From positions 1-64,000 of the forward strand of contig NZ_VTHK01000018.1 in assembly GCF_009765355.1 (NCBI RefSeq): 64,000 nucleotides of DNA. Direction: 5' to 3'. The position numbers were made by a program, and so were the translations under genes. The stretch is from Amycolatopsis anabasis. Its GTDB lineage: Bacteria; Actinomycetota; Actinomycetes; Mycobacteriales; Pseudonocardiaceae. Below are positions 8,146 to 16,547 of the stretch, in pieces. Each line of letters starts with the position of its first letter. The first letter of the stretch is position 1. A model generated the notes under the pieces. That model was not told the origin of the DNA, did no database searches, and saw nothing but the letters and a program-made list of their open reading frames with translations.

Positions 8146-9047
8146 GGTGTTTCCCGCCCTCCGGCGAAGTGGTCGAGCAGGTCGCCGATCTCGGCCGCGC
8201 CGTCGGGTGCGAGCAGTCCGGCGGCCGACGCGCGGGCGGCGGTGCGTTTGGCGAGCGTCACATACGCGGGCGCGATGTCCGGCGCCTCCTCGGCGAGCAC
8301 GCGCAGATGGGCGCGGACCGTACCGGTGTCGCCCCGCGCCACCGGGCCGGTGAGCGCCCGGTCTCCTTGGCGCAACGCGTTGTCCAGCGCCGCGGACAGC
8401 AGGGGCTCGAGCATCTTCTCGGGATCGGTGATTCCGGCTTCGCGCAAGAGTTCCGCGCAGTCGGCGGCGAGCGTGGCGAGGTGGTTCGCGCCGTGCGCGA
8501 GTGCCGCGTGGTAGAGCGGCCGCGCCGATTCGGGGACCCGCACCGGGGCCGCGCCCATCTCCACGACGAGCGCCTCGCCGACGTTCCACGCGGCCTCGTC
8601 CCCGGGCGCGGCGGTGATGCCGACGCTGCAGGCGGCCATGCGATCGAGATCCTCCGGACGGCCGGTGAACGTCATCACCGGGTGCAGGGCGAGCGGCAGC
8701 GCACCGGCGTCGGCGGCCGGTCCGAGCACCGCGATGCCGTGCGCACCCGAGGTGTGCACGATGATCTGCCCGGGCCGCACCGATTCGGTGGCGACCAGCC
8801 CGCGCACCAAACCGGCCAGCTCGTCGTCGGGCACCGCGAGCACCACCAGATCCGCGCGGCCGACGACCTGATCGGGCGGCAGCAGCGGCACCTCCGGCAG
8901 CAGCCGTTCGGCACGGCGCACCGATTCGGTGGAGATCCCGGACGCGGCGACCACGGTGTGGCCGGCCCGCGCGAGTGCGGCTCCGAGAACACTGCCGACC
9001 CGGCCGGCCGAGACCACGCCGACCGCAAGCCTGGCGGGGCGCATCAT
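8142..9047 (-). CDS. Rossmann-fold/DUF2520 oxidoreductase-like protein
   Basis: This 301-residue protein has an N-terminal NAD(P)-binding Rossmann domain ([21 protein letters not shown], about 9-29; [11 protein letters not shown]) followed by a helical DUF2520 domain (about 145-290) like that of 6-phosphogluconate dehydrogenases and ketopantoate reductases. It overlaps panC by 4 nt and corresponds in position to Rv3603c. A role in pantoate formation as a ketopantoate-reductase-like enzyme is suggested by context only; no experiment known to me settles it. Tandem ATGs at 9047 and 9044 could both start it. Confidence 0.82.
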   Translation of the reverse strand: MMRPARLAVGVVSAGRVGSVLGAALARAGHTVVAASGISTESVRRAERLLPEVPLLPPDQVVGRADLVVLAVPDDELAGLVRGLVATESVRPGQIIVHTSGAHGIAVLGPAADAGALPLALHPVMTFTGRPEDLDRMAACSVGITAAPGDEAAWNVGEALVVEMGAAPVRVPESARPLYHAALAHGANHLATLAADCAELLREAGITDPEKMLEPLLSAALDNALRQGDRALTGPVARGDTGTVRAHLRVLAEEAPDIAPAYVTLAKRTAARASAAGLLAPDGAAEIGDLLDHFAGGRETP

Positions 9048-9219
9048 GGCGTGCCCCTGTGGACGCTCATGGCGAAAAACACTCCTCGATTCGTTCCAGT
9101 CCCGCTCTGCCGCGGGTACCGGACGACGGCGCGAGAGTAGCTCCCACGCGCGCCGCCCGCCCGGGCCAGGTGACCAGCTTCACCCGTCCCGGGTCACTCC
9201 GCCCGGTGAACGCCTGCCC

Positions 9220-10410
9220 CTAGCCCGGGGCCTCACCACCGGCGAGCCGGACCGCTTCCGCCCGGGAAGCGCGCAGCACCGCGAGCAACTCCGACTGCCG
9301 TTTCTTCAGGTCCGCGTCCGGCTTGCCCCGCCGCAGGAACGCGAGCTCGGTCACACTGGCCTGGTAGGCGGCGACCGCCTTCGCCGCCGCGCGCCCGGAC
9401 TGCTTGCGCGCCTGCCGCCGCCATTCCCGCCGCCCGGGCAGGCTGGCGAGCAGTTCGACCTCGGACGGCGCGATCCACCGGGCCGACGCCATCGCGGGCA
9501 ACGCGGCCGCCACGATCCGCTGCTCGCGGCGGCGTTGCCACAGCACGAGCATCAGCACGCCGATGAACAGCGGCACCATGATCAGGAAGTAGACGTTGAG
9601 GAACGTGTTCGCGCCGCCGATGGTCGCGGCGCCGTTCCACAGCGCGTGCAGGCACACCGCCGCGAGGTAACCGCCGAGCGGGGCCAGGATTTTCACCCTG
9701 CGGCTCGCCGCGCCGGCCGCGACGCCGAGGCCGATCCCGGTCAGCACGGCGAACAGCGGATGCGTGAACGGCGAGAGCACCCCGCGCAGCACGAACGCGG
9801 CCAGCACGCCGGGACTGGTGCCGTTGCCGAAGCCGTAGTCCGCGAACGCGCGGCCGAAGTAGTAGATGTTCTCGGTGAACGCGAACCCGGCCGCGCTGAA
9901 CCCGGCGTAGACGATCCCGTCGACGATGCCGTCGAATTCGCTGGACCGCCGCCAGAGCACGAGTGCGACGAACGCGCCCTTCGCCGCCTCCTCGACCAGG
10001 GGCGCGGAGAACAGCGCGCTGATCTTGTTGCCGTGCCCGCTGCCGAGCAGCAGGTCGCCGACGGCCTCGGCGGTGGTGTTGATCAGCAGCGCGGTGATCG
10101 TCGCCACGCAGGCGCCCCAGACGAACCCGAGCAGCAGCAGTTTCGCGGGTTCGGGCTCCCAGCGGTCGATCCAGAGGAACGCGGCGACCACGATGCCGAC
10201 CGGCACCAGCGAGGCCACCACGCCGATCACCACCGCGAGCACGCCCACGCGGGCGGTGGCGAGGCCGAACAGCAGCAGCCCGCACAGCGCCAGCGCGATC
10301 ATCCCCAGCACGGGGAGCAGGACGGTGATCCGGCGCGGCGTGTGCCGCCGCAGGTGCTTCGCGCGCGGACTGGCGGCGCCCGATCCGGGCACGCTGACTG
10401 GACCCCTCAC
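9220..10410 (-). CDS. PrsW-family intramembrane metalloprotease
   Basis: PrsW-type proteins are multi-pass membrane glutamic/metalloproteases, with B. subtilis PrsW cleaving the anti-sigma factor RsiW. The signature residues are present: VEEAAKG (EExxK), FTENIYYF (ENxxY), FTHPLFAV and the terminal HALWN. About eight hydrophobic segments precede a basic cytosolic tail (about 310-396). I prefer GTG at 10410, with GTAGGG 9 nt upstream, over the TTG at 10419 that has no spacing to that site. A hairpin-like GGTGACC/GGGTCAC pair lies just after the stop. The substrate is unknown. Confidence 0.85.
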   Translation of the reverse strand: MRGPVSVPGSGAASPRAKHLRRHTPRRITVLLPVLGMIALALCGLLLFGLATARVGVLAVVIGVVASLVPVGIVVAAFLWIDRWEPEPAKLLLLGFVWGACVATITALLINTTAEAVGDLLLGSGHGNKISALFSAPLVEEAAKGAFVALVLWRRSSEFDGIVDGIVYAGFSAAGFAFTENIYYFGRAFADYGFGNGTSPGVLAAFVLRGVLSPFTHPLFAVLTGIGLGVAAGAASRRVKILAPLGGYLAAVCLHALWNGAATIGGANTFLNVYFLIMVPLFIGVLMLVLWQRRREQRIVAAALPAMASARWIAPSEVELLASLPGRREWRRQARKQSGRAAAKAVAAYQASVTELAFLRRGKPDADLKKRQSELLAVLRASRAEAVRLAGGEAPG

Positions 10411-10433
10411 GGGCGACAACCCTACGGGTGGCC

Positions 10434-12488
10434 TTAGTCTTCCGCGCGCCGCCTGCGGCGCGGAGTGGTCTCACCGCCACCGTGCGCGGCGAGCAGCTCG
10501 GTCACCGAGCGGCCGGCGGTGTGCGAACCGGATTCCTCGCCCCGGCCGCCGTGCGCCGCGGCCGAGCGGCGGCCGTTCGATTCGCCCGCGTCCGGTTTGG
10601 CGTGGCTGCCGGTGGTCCGGTGACCGTTGGCGGCGGCCGGATCCGCCCCCGAGGAATGCCGCGAGCCGTTGCGCTCGTTCCCGGCCTGCCAGGACGGCGG
10701 CTCGCCGTCGGGGCGGCGGCGACGGCCACCGCCCGCGGACGGCGTCTGCTCCGGCGCCGCGGGCTCGTCGTCCGCGGCCCGGCGGCGGCGACCACCGGGC
10801 CGCCCCTGCGCCTGGAGCTGGCGGACCGATTCCGGCAGCGTCGGGTTGATCGCCGGACGCGATTCGCTCGCGCGGTCGTCGGCGGCGCGATGAGCGCCGT
10901 GCCGCCCGGCGGCTTCGGGCTCCGGTTCGGGTTCGGGCTTCGGTTTCGGGGCGGGCGGCGGGGCCGAGAACGGCGGGCTGATCTCGGCGGCCGGGCGCTC
11001 CGGCTCGCTCGGCCGCGCGCGGCGGCCGGCTTCGGCGGGCGGGGTCACCGGTGCGAACCCCGGACGGCTCCCCGGATCGGCCGGGGGCCGCACGGGCGGC
11101 ATCCCGGGGCGGCTGCCCTGATCCGCGGGCGGGAACCCGGAGCGGCTACCGGAATCGGCCGGGGGCACCGGCGCGAAACCGGGGCGGCTGCCGGGATCGG
11201 CGGGCGGATTCACCGGCGTGATCCCGTTGCGGCTGCCCGGATCGGCGGGCGGGGTCACCGGGGTCAGCCCGGTCCGGCTGCCGAACGCGGCGGACAGGTC
11301 GCGCACCGGCCGGTCGCGTTCCCGGCTGCCGTTGCCGTTCTCGCGGCCGCCGTTCTCCCAGGACGGTTTCCAGTCCGGGTCGATTCCTTGGGCCAGGTCG
11401 CTGGGCGGTTCCGGTTCGCGCGCGGGTTTCGCCGGTTCCGGTTTGCGCGGCGGCGGGGGCATGCTCGCCGCCGCGCGGCCGCGCTCCACGCGGTCCATCG
11501 CGGGCCGGGTGAGCTCGGGTTCGCCGCGGGGGCGTTCCGGGGCTGGCTGGGCCGGGCGTTGCGGCAGGGGCTTCTGCTGGGCGGCCGCGGGTTTGCCCTC
11601 GGCCGGTTTGCGCTGCACGCGCGTGGTCTCGTTGCGGGCCTGCCCGAGCGCCTGTGCCGCACGAGCGGCCGCGCTCCCGGGCGCGGGTTCGCCCACCGGC
11701 ACCCGGCGGGTCGGCGGGCCGCCGTCCGCCGGTTTCTCCGCGCGCTGCGGTTCGGGGCGGCGGGAGTCCGGGCGGTGCGGTTCGGGCCGGTGGGGTTCGG
11801 CGCGCTTGGGCTCCGGACGTTTGGGCTCCGCGCGTGGCGGCTCGGGCACGAGCTGCGTTTCGACCGCGCTCTTGCGCCGCTTCTCCGGCGCGCTCTGCTC
11901 GATGACCCGGTCGATCAGCTCGGTCGGGCGCTCGGGCAGGTCCTCGGTCTTCGTGTTCCCGGCGCCGATCTGCGGATGCGCGGGCTTGCCGTTCGCGCCC
12001 TGCACGATCCGCTGCTGCTCCAGCCGCCGCATCCGGGTCGCCTGGGCGGTGAGCGCGACGCGTTCGTAGAGCACCTCGCCGCCGAACAGCGACTGCAGGC
12101 TCTCCCGCAGCGCGAGCACCTCGGTGCGCAGCGCTTCGAGTTCCTCCCGGGAATCGGCTTCCACCCGGTCCCGGGTCTCCGCCTCGATCTCGAGTTCGTA
12201 CTCGCGCCGCGCGGCGATCTCGCGTTCCAGCTCCAGCTCGTAGACCGCCTGCGCCTGCGCCACCGTTTCCTCGGTGCTCGAGGCGTGCTTGCGGTACTTC
12301 ACTGCCAGGAAGGCCCCGATCAGCGCGGCCCAGAGCGCGGCGACGATGCCGAGACGCAGCCATCGCATATCGTTGCTGAGCACGAGCGCGAGGGTCGCCG
12401 CGACGGCGAGGATCAAGCCGACTACGAGCCACGGCCCACCGAATCGGCGGCCGCGCGAGTCGTCACCCACGCCAGTCATGCCCAACAC
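10434..12488 (-). CDS. DUF6779-like membrane-anchored coiled-coil protein with proline-rich tail
   Basis: This 684-residue protein has two adjacent N-terminal membrane helices (about 20-65), a charged coiled coil (about 70-130; ELELEREIAARREYELEIE) and a short conserved block RMRRLEQQRIVQG. The last 500 residues are Pro/Arg/Glu-rich and look disordered. It sits where M. tuberculosis has Rv3604c. The function is unknown; topology suggests a cytoplasmic scaffold anchored at the membrane. GTG at 12488 has AGAAGG in front; the ATG three codons in is possible. The tail contains six copies of a 15-residue repeat, annotated separately. Confidence 0.75.
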   Translation of the reverse strand: MLGMTGVGDDSRGRRFGGPWLVVGLILAVAATLALVLSNDMRWLRLGIVAALWAALIGAFLAVKYRKHASSTEETVAQAQAVYELELEREIAARREYELEIEAETRDRVEADSREELEALRTEVLALRESLQSLFGGEVLYERVALTAQATRMRRLEQQRIVQGANGKPAHPQIGAGNTKTEDLPERPTELIDRVIEQSAPEKRRKSAVETQLVPEPPRAEPKRPEPKRAEPHRPEPHRPDSRRPEPQRAEKPADGGPPTRRVPVGEPAPGSAAARAAQALGQARNETTRVQRKPAEGKPAAAQQKPLPQRPAQPAPERPRGEPELTRPAMDRVERGRAAASMPPPPRKPEPAKPAREPEPPSDLAQGIDPDWKPSWENGGRENGNGSRERDRPVRDLSAAFGSRTGLTPVTPPADPGSRNGITPVNPPADPGSRPGFAPVPPADSGSRSGFPPADQGSRPGMPPVRPPADPGSRPGFAPVTPPAEAGRRARPSEPERPAAEISPPFSAPPPAPKPKPEPEPEPEAAGRHGAHRAADDRASESRPAINPTLPESVRQLQAQGRPGGRRRRAADDEPAAPEQTPSAGGGRRRRPDGEPPSWQAGNERNGSRHSSGADPAAANGHRTTGSHAKPDAGESNGRRSAAAHGGRGEESGSHTAGRSVTELLAAHGGGETTPRRRRRAED
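11020..11285 (-). repeat. In-gene tandem repeat encoding PPADPGSRxGxxPV units
   Basis: Six imperfect units of 11-15 codons encode variants of PPADPGSRPGFAPVT (about residues 400-490 of the DUF6779-like protein). Bases diverge between units, mostly silently, so the array is not recent slippage. It probably varies in copy number between strains. Confidence 0.8.
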
Positions 12489-12548
12489 CGTACCTTCTGG
12501 TTACCCGTCTGAGACCTAGTCGGTACTTCGAGCGGTGGCTCCCGGGCG

Positions 12549-13010
12549 TTAACCGGTCGGCGGGTTTGCGCGATCCCGGTCACCGGGCTCCGGCGTGCGG
12601 CAGCAGTGCTCGAGCCACAACGCGGCCGCTACCAGCACGATCGCGCAACCGACGCCGACCACGGCGCTGCGGAGATCGCTCGCGGCGGCCGGCAGGCGGC
12701 TTTGCCGCGGCAGCAGATAAATGAGAATTCCCACCCATGCGCCGGTCATCAGGGCGCCGAGGAGCGAGGACGCCTTGGCGAGTGCGACGGACCGGGCGAC
12801 CACGATCACCGCGGGCACCCGACCTGCGCGAATCCGGCCGCGAATGACGAAAGCCAGCACGCATTCGATCAGTCCGAGCACGAACAGTGTCACCCCGGCC
12901 GCAATCGGTAATTGCGGAATTGAGCCGTACGCGAGTTCGAACAAAAGGTAGGCAAGGGCTAGGCCGATCAGCCCAGCGAGGAAGAGGTCGCGGGGCCGGG
13001 TGAAGTGCAT
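12549..13010 (-). CDS. DUF3180 membrane protein
   Basis: This 153-residue protein has four predicted membrane helices (LFLAGLIGLALAYLLFE; IAAGVTLFVLGLIECVLAF; SLLGALMTGAWVGILIYL; VGVGCAIVLVAAALWLE). It matches the DUF3180 family, the Rv3605c equivalent normally found downstream of folK. The ATG at 13010 (MHFTRPRDLFLAG) aligns with the family start. Here a MerR gene on the opposite strand separates it from folK, so it is no longer in the fol operon. No function is known. Confidence 0.83.
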   Translation of the reverse strand: MHFTRPRDLFLAGLIGLALAYLLFELAYGSIPQLPIAAGVTLFVLGLIECVLAFVIRGRIRAGRVPAVIVVARSVALAKASSLLGALMTGAWVGILIYLLPRQSRLPAAASDLRSAVVGVGCAIVLVAAALWLEHCCRTPEPGDRDRANPPTG

Positions 13011-13051
13011 GCGATCACGGTACCGAGCGGCCGGGGTGGATCGTGGGATAT

Positions 13052-13082
13052 TTGACTCTCCAGCGACTGGAGGGTTGAGCAT
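13052..13082 (+). promoter_or_regulatory. MerR-type promoter with 19-bp spacer and dyad CTCCAG-CGA-CTGGAG
   Basis: TTGACT (13052-13057) and GAGCAT (13077-13082) are separated by 19 bp. A perfect dyad (13058-13072) fills the spacer, the classic layout that MerR proteins untwist to activate. The -10 covers the annotated ATG at 13081 and ends 7 bp before an in-frame GTG at 13090. The real start may therefore be that GTG on a leaderless transcript. The same dyad recurs at 33127-33141 before the L11-like gene. Confidence 0.75.
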
Positions 13083-14037
13083 GAGGTCCGTGGGCACGAG
13101 AACCGTCTTCACCATCGGCGAACTGGCGCGGCGCACGGGGCTTCCCGTGAAGACGATCCGGTTCTACTCCGACGAGGGGCTGCTCCCGCCCACCGACCGC
13201 ACGCACGCCGGGTACCGGCTCTACGACACCCGGGCGCTGGCCCGGCTCGAACTGGTCCGGACCCTGCGCGAACTCGGGCTCGGCCTGCCCGACGTGGAGC
13301 GCGTGCTCGCCCGGGAGACCACCGTGGCGCAGCTCGCCGAGCGGCACGTCGAGGCGCTCGACGAGCAGATCCGGCGGCTGCGGCTGCGCCGGGCGGTGCT
13401 GCGCGCGGTCGCGAAACGGGATTCCGAGCTGGAGGACGTGAAACTGATGAACAAGCTGGCTTCGATGTCGGACGAGGAGCGCCGGCGTCTGCTCGACGAG
13501 TTCTGGGACGAGGTGAGCGAGGGCCTGGACGTCGACGGCGAGTTCTACGCGTGGATGCGCTCGGCGAAGCCGGACCTGCCCGACGATCCGAGCCCGGAAC
13601 AGGTCGAGGCCTGGATCGAGCTGGCGGAACTGGTGCAGGACAAGGATTTCCGCCGCCTGATCCGCGGCATGGGCGAGGCGAACGCCGCGGCGCGGGCGGC
13701 CGGGGAGGACCTGACCGCGTTCACCGAAGCGCAGCGGCAGCAGTGGTGCACCTGGTACGAGCGGGCCGAGGCGGCCCTGGCCGCCGGGGCGGCCCCGGAT
13801 TCCGCGACCGGCCGGGCACTCGCCGACGAGATCGCCCGGTCCTCGGCGCGAGCGGACCAGGACGCCGACGCGCCGTCGTACCGGATGGAACTGGCCGACC
13901 GGATCGCCGCGGGCGGGGACACCCGGGCGGAGCGGTACTGGCAGCTGCTGGCGATCATCAACGACTGGCCGCCGATCCCGACCCGGATGCCCGCCGCGTT
14001 CTGGCTGGTCGACACGCTCCGCGCGAGCGCCTCCTGA
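13081..14037 (+). CDS. MerR-family transcriptional regulator
   Basis: This 318-residue regulator has a textbook N-terminal MerR winged-helix domain (FTIGELARRTGLPVKTIRFY, then DEGLLPP and AGYRLYDTRALARLELVRTL) and a dimerisation coiled coil (about 75-125). The roughly 190-residue C-terminal domain is helical, of no recognised ligand class and lacking metal-binding cysteines. The ATG at 13081 has GGAGGG upstream, but the MerR-type promoter overlaps it, so GTG at 13090 is a serious alternative. Autoregulation is likely. The operator match at 33 kb makes the L11 paralogue a candidate target. It is inserted between DUF3180 and folK. Confidence 0.88.
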   Translation: MRSVGTRTVFTIGELARRTGLPVKTIRFYSDEGLLPPTDRTHAGYRLYDTRALARLELVRTLRELGLGLPDVERVLARETTVAQLAERHVEALDEQIRRLRLRRAVLRAVAKRDSELEDVKLMNKLASMSDEERRRLLDEFWDEVSEGLDVDGEFYAWMRSAKPDLPDDPSPEQVEAWIELAELVQDKDFRRLIRGMGEANAAARAAGEDLTAFTEAQRQQWCTWYERAEAALAAGAAPDSATGRALADEIARSSARADQDADAPSYRMELADRIAAGGDTRAERYWQLLAIINDWPPIPTRMPAAFWLVDTLRASAS

Positions 14038-14062
14038 CCGGGTTGCCCGGGGGCCGATGGCC

Positions 14063-14114
14063 GGGGTCGTGAGCGTTTAGGCCGGTTAGAACCGGTCTGG
14101 CCACTCACGACCCC
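14063..14114. terminator. Long hairpin after the MerR gene
   Basis: Arms GGGGTCGTGAG (14063-14073) and CTCACGACCCC (14104-14114) enclose an inner CCGGTT-AG-AACCGG stem. It starts 25 bp after the MerR stop, between convergent MerR and folK genes. Confidence 0.7.
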
Positions 14115-14147
14115 GCGAACCGGCGGCCATGGCGCCCCAAAACCGGC

Positions 14148-14224
14148 AGGAAGGGACCTTTACTCCGGTATTTCGATAGTAAATCTCCCTCGCTACCGCC
14201 TATCGATAGCGAAGGTCCCTTCCT
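14148..14224. terminator. Palindromic element between MerR and folK
   Basis: Thirteen-base perfect arms AGGAAGGGACCTT (14148-14160) and AAGGTCCCTTCCT (14212-14224) bracket a 51-nt centre containing two copies of a CGATAG motif. The right arm touches the folK stop codon. It probably terminates folK. Its size and symmetry also resemble a small dispersed palindromic repeat. Confidence 0.6.
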
Positions 14225-14723
14225 ATCGCGGCCGCAGGATGAGATCGGGGCGGAGGTGGACGCCTTCGCGGTCGGCGGCGGGGAGGGCGGCGAGCAGCGA
14301 GGAGGCGGGGCCGTGGCCGGGCAGTACGGCGTCCGGGTCGATTTCCAGCCACGGGATCAGGACGGTCGCGCGGTCCGGGGTGCCCGGGTGGGGCAGCAGG
14401 AGCTCCGGGTCCGAGGAGCGCACGTCGTCGACGGTCACCACGTCCACGTCCAGCGTCCGCGGTCCCCAGCGCCGTTCGCGCACCCGGTCCGCCGCCCGTT
14501 CCAGCGCCTGCGCGGTCCGCAGCCAGGCCCAGTGGTCCCGGGCGGGATCGTCGGCGACGCACACCGCGTTGAGGAAGTCCGGCTGGTCTTCCACGCCCCA
14601 CGGTTTCGTCTCGTACACCCCGGAAACCGCCACCAGCGCGTCGCCCAGCCCGTCCACGGCGAGCCGCAGGTACCCGAACCGGTCCCCCAGGTTCGAGCCC
14701 AGCGACAGCACCGCGCGGGTCAC
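14223..14723 (-). CDS. folK: 6-hydroxymethyl-7,8-dihydropterin pyrophosphokinase
   Basis: FolK transfers pyrophosphate from ATP to 6-hydroxymethyl-dihydropterin in folate synthesis. The 166-residue protein has [15 protein letters not shown] (about 6-20), [19 protein letters not shown] and the signature [13 protein letters not shown] (about 86-98), followed by [16 protein letters not shown]. The GTG at 14723 overlaps the folB stop as GTGA. It is last in the ftsH-folE-folP-folB-folK series. Confidence 0.96.
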   Translation of the reverse strand: MTRAVLSLGSNLGDRFGYLRLAVDGLGDALVAVSGVYETKPWGVEDQPDFLNAVCVADDPARDHWAWLRTAQALERAADRVRERRWGPRTLDVDVVTVDDVRSSDPELLLPHPGTPDRATVLIPWLEIDPDAVLPGHGPASSLLAALPAADREGVHLRPDLILRPR

Positions 14724-15094
14724 CGGCGCCGTCCCTTGCGCGACCGGCGGATGGTGACCGCCACGTCGTCGAAGGTCAGCGGGATCGGCGCGGACGGTTT
14801 GTGCACGGTCACCTCGGCCGCGTGCAGCCGCTCGTCGGCCATCATCTCGTCGGCGATCTTCCCGGCGACGCTCTCGATCAGGTCGTACGGTTCGCCCGCG
14901 ACGATGTCCGCGGCCAGTTGCGCCAGCTCGCCGTAGTGCAGCGTCCGCGGCAGTTCGTCGGTCCGGGACGCCTCGGTGAGGTCCAGCCACGCGGTGATGT
15001 CCACCACGAACTCCTGGCCGTCCCGCTTCTCGTGCTCGAAAACCCCGTGCCGCCCGAAAACCCGCAGGCCGGTCAGCGTGATCCGGTCGGTCAT
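14720..15094 (-). CDS. folB: Dihydroneopterin aldolase
   Basis: FolB cleaves 7,8-dihydroneopterin to 6-hydroxymethyl-dihydropterin and glycolaldehyde. The 124-residue protein has [19 protein letters not shown] (with the conserved RHGVFEHE), [14 protein letters not shown] and [16 protein letters not shown] including the active-site Glu. The C-terminus ends in [21 protein letters not shown] overlaps with folP upstream and GTGA overlaps with folK downstream indicate tight translational coupling. Confidence 0.96.
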   Translation of the reverse strand: MTDRITLTGLRVFGRHGVFEHEKRDGQEFVVDITAWLDLTEASRTDELPRTLHYGELAQLAADIVAGEPYDLIESVAGKIADEMMADERLHAAEVTVHKPSAPIPLTFDDVAVTIRRSRKGRRR

Positions 15095-15924
15095 CCGCGC
15101 CGCCAGGCCGCCGCCACCAGCACCGCGTCCAGCGACGCGCCGACCTCGTGCACCCGCACGCCCCACGCACCGGCGGCCGCGGCCAGCGCGGACACCGCCG
15201 CGGTCGCGTCCTCCCGGCCGTCCGGCGGCCGCGGCGAACCGTCCACATCGGACAGAAGTCGGCCGAGGAACCGCTTGCGCGAGGCGCCGACGAGCACCGG
15301 GAAACCCATCGACAGCACCGACTCCAGCCCGTGCAGCAGGGCCCAGTCGTGTTCGGCGTGCTTGGCGAACCCGAGTCCCGGATCGAGCACGATCGACTCC
15401 GGAGCCACCCCGGCGGCCAGTGCCTCGTCGACGCGGGCGGACAGTTCGGCGCGTACCTCGGCGACCACGTCGGTGTAGGCGGCCAGCGCGTTCATGTCCT
15501 TGCTGTGCCCGCGCCAGTGCATCAGCACGTACGGGGCGCCCGACGCCGCGGCGACCTTCGCCATCTCCGGATCGGCCAGGCCGCCGGACACGTCGTTGAT
15601 CACCTGCGCGCCCGCTTCGAGCGCGGCCGAGGCCACCGCCGCCCGGGTCGTGTCGACCGAGAGCCGCAACCCGTCGGCGGCCAGCGCCCGGATCACCGGC
15701 AGCACCCGCCCGATCTCGGTTTCCGCGTCCACCCGGGCCGCGCCCGGCCGGGTCGATTCGCCGCCGACGTCGATGATGTCCGCGCCCCGCTCCCACATGG
15801 CGTGCGCGTGCGCGAGGGCGTCGTCGAGGCCGAAGTACCGGCCGCCGTCCGAGAACGAATCCGGGGTGACGTTCAGCACGCCCATCACGACGCAGCGCGC
15901 GGGCGCGGGCAGTGCCGGGTTCAT
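15091..15924 (-). CDS. folP: Dihydropteroate synthase
   Basis: FolP condenses 6-hydroxymethyl-dihydropterin pyrophosphate with p-aminobenzoate and is the sulfonamide target. The 277-residue protein shows both DHPS signatures, [15 protein letters not shown] (about 14-28) and [13 protein letters not shown] (about 50-62). It also has [25 protein letters not shown] and [13 protein letters not shown] (about 225-237), which binds substrate phosphates. The start ATG at 15924 overlaps the folE stop. These features are those of the catalytic FolP1 type. Confidence 0.96.
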   Translation of the reverse strand: MNPALPAPARCVVMGVLNVTPDSFSDGGRYFGLDDALAHAHAMWERGADIIDVGGESTRPGAARVDAETEIGRVLPVIRALAADGLRLSVDTTRAAVASAALEAGAQVINDVSGGLADPEMAKVAAASGAPYVLMHWRGHSKDMNALAAYTDVVAEVRAELSARVDEALAAGVAPESIVLDPGLGFAKHAEHDWALLHGLESVLSMGFPVLVGASRKRFLGRLLSDVDGSPRPPDGREDATAAVSALAAAAGAWGVRVHEVGASLDAVLVAAAWRRG

Positions 15925-16547
15925 CGGCGGCCCTTGATCAGGTCCAGCGCCTCCGCCCGCGAACGGGACGAACTCTGCAGAATGCCGCGGACCGCCGACG
16001 TCGTGGTGCGCGCGCCGGGTTTGCGGATGCCGCGCAACGACATGCACAGGTGCTCGGCCTCGACCACCACGATCACGCCCCGCGGTTTGAGCCGCCGGTC
16101 CAGCGCGTCGGCGATCTGGGAGGTCAGCCGTTCCTGCACCTGCGGGCGTTTCGCGTAGAGATCCACCAGCCGCGCCAGTTTCGACAGCCCGGTCACCTTC
16201 CCGTGCCCGTTCGGGATGTACCCGACGTGCGCGACCCCGTGGAAGGAGAGCAGGTGGTGCTCGCACGTCGAGTACATCGGGATGTCGGTGACCAGGACCA
16301 GCTCCTCGTGCGCCTCGTCGAAGGTCCGGTCCAGGACGGCGTCGGGATCCTCGTAGAGCCCGGCGAACATCTCCCGGTAGGCGCGGGCGACCCGCTCCGG
16401 GGTCTCCCGCAGCCCGTCCCGGTCCGGATCCTCGCCGCAGGCCAGCAGCAGTTCCCGCACGGCCTGCTCGGCACGGGCCTGATCGAACACCGGCCCGTCC
16501 GCCTGGGCCGGATCAGCGGCGATTTTCGCCGTCCTGGTCGTCCGCAC
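15921..16547 (-). CDS. folE: GTP cyclohydrolase I
   Basis: FolE converts GTP to dihydroneopterin triphosphate, the entry to folate synthesis. The 208-residue protein has [16 protein letters not shown] with the zinc-binding Cys and His, [20 protein letters not shown], and [10 protein letters not shown] with the second zinc Cys. GTG at 16547 gives the usual length and means a 35-nt overlap with the end of ftsH. A GTG near 16490 would give a shorter but still complete core. Its stop overlaps the folP start. Confidence 0.94.
   Translation of the reverse strand: MRTTRTAKIAADPAQADGPVFDQARAEQAVRELLLACGEDPDRDGLRETPERVARAYREMFAGLYEDPDAVLDRTFDEAHEELVLVTDIPMYSTCEHHLLSFHGVAHVGYIPNGHGKVTGLSKLARLVDLYAKRPQVQERLTSQIADALDRRLKPRGVIVVVEAEHLCMSLRGIRKPGARTTTSAVRGILQSSSRSRAEALDLIKGRR

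Noticed and set aside
7246-8589. Possible panC fusion with a 148-residue N-terminal extension
   Set aside because: The extra residues are the DUF2520 gene read in another frame; PanC begins at the GTG at 8145 overlapping that gene's stop.
11020-11285. CRISPR-like array
   Set aside because: Repeats are in frame, degenerate, without unique spacers, and lie inside a coding region.
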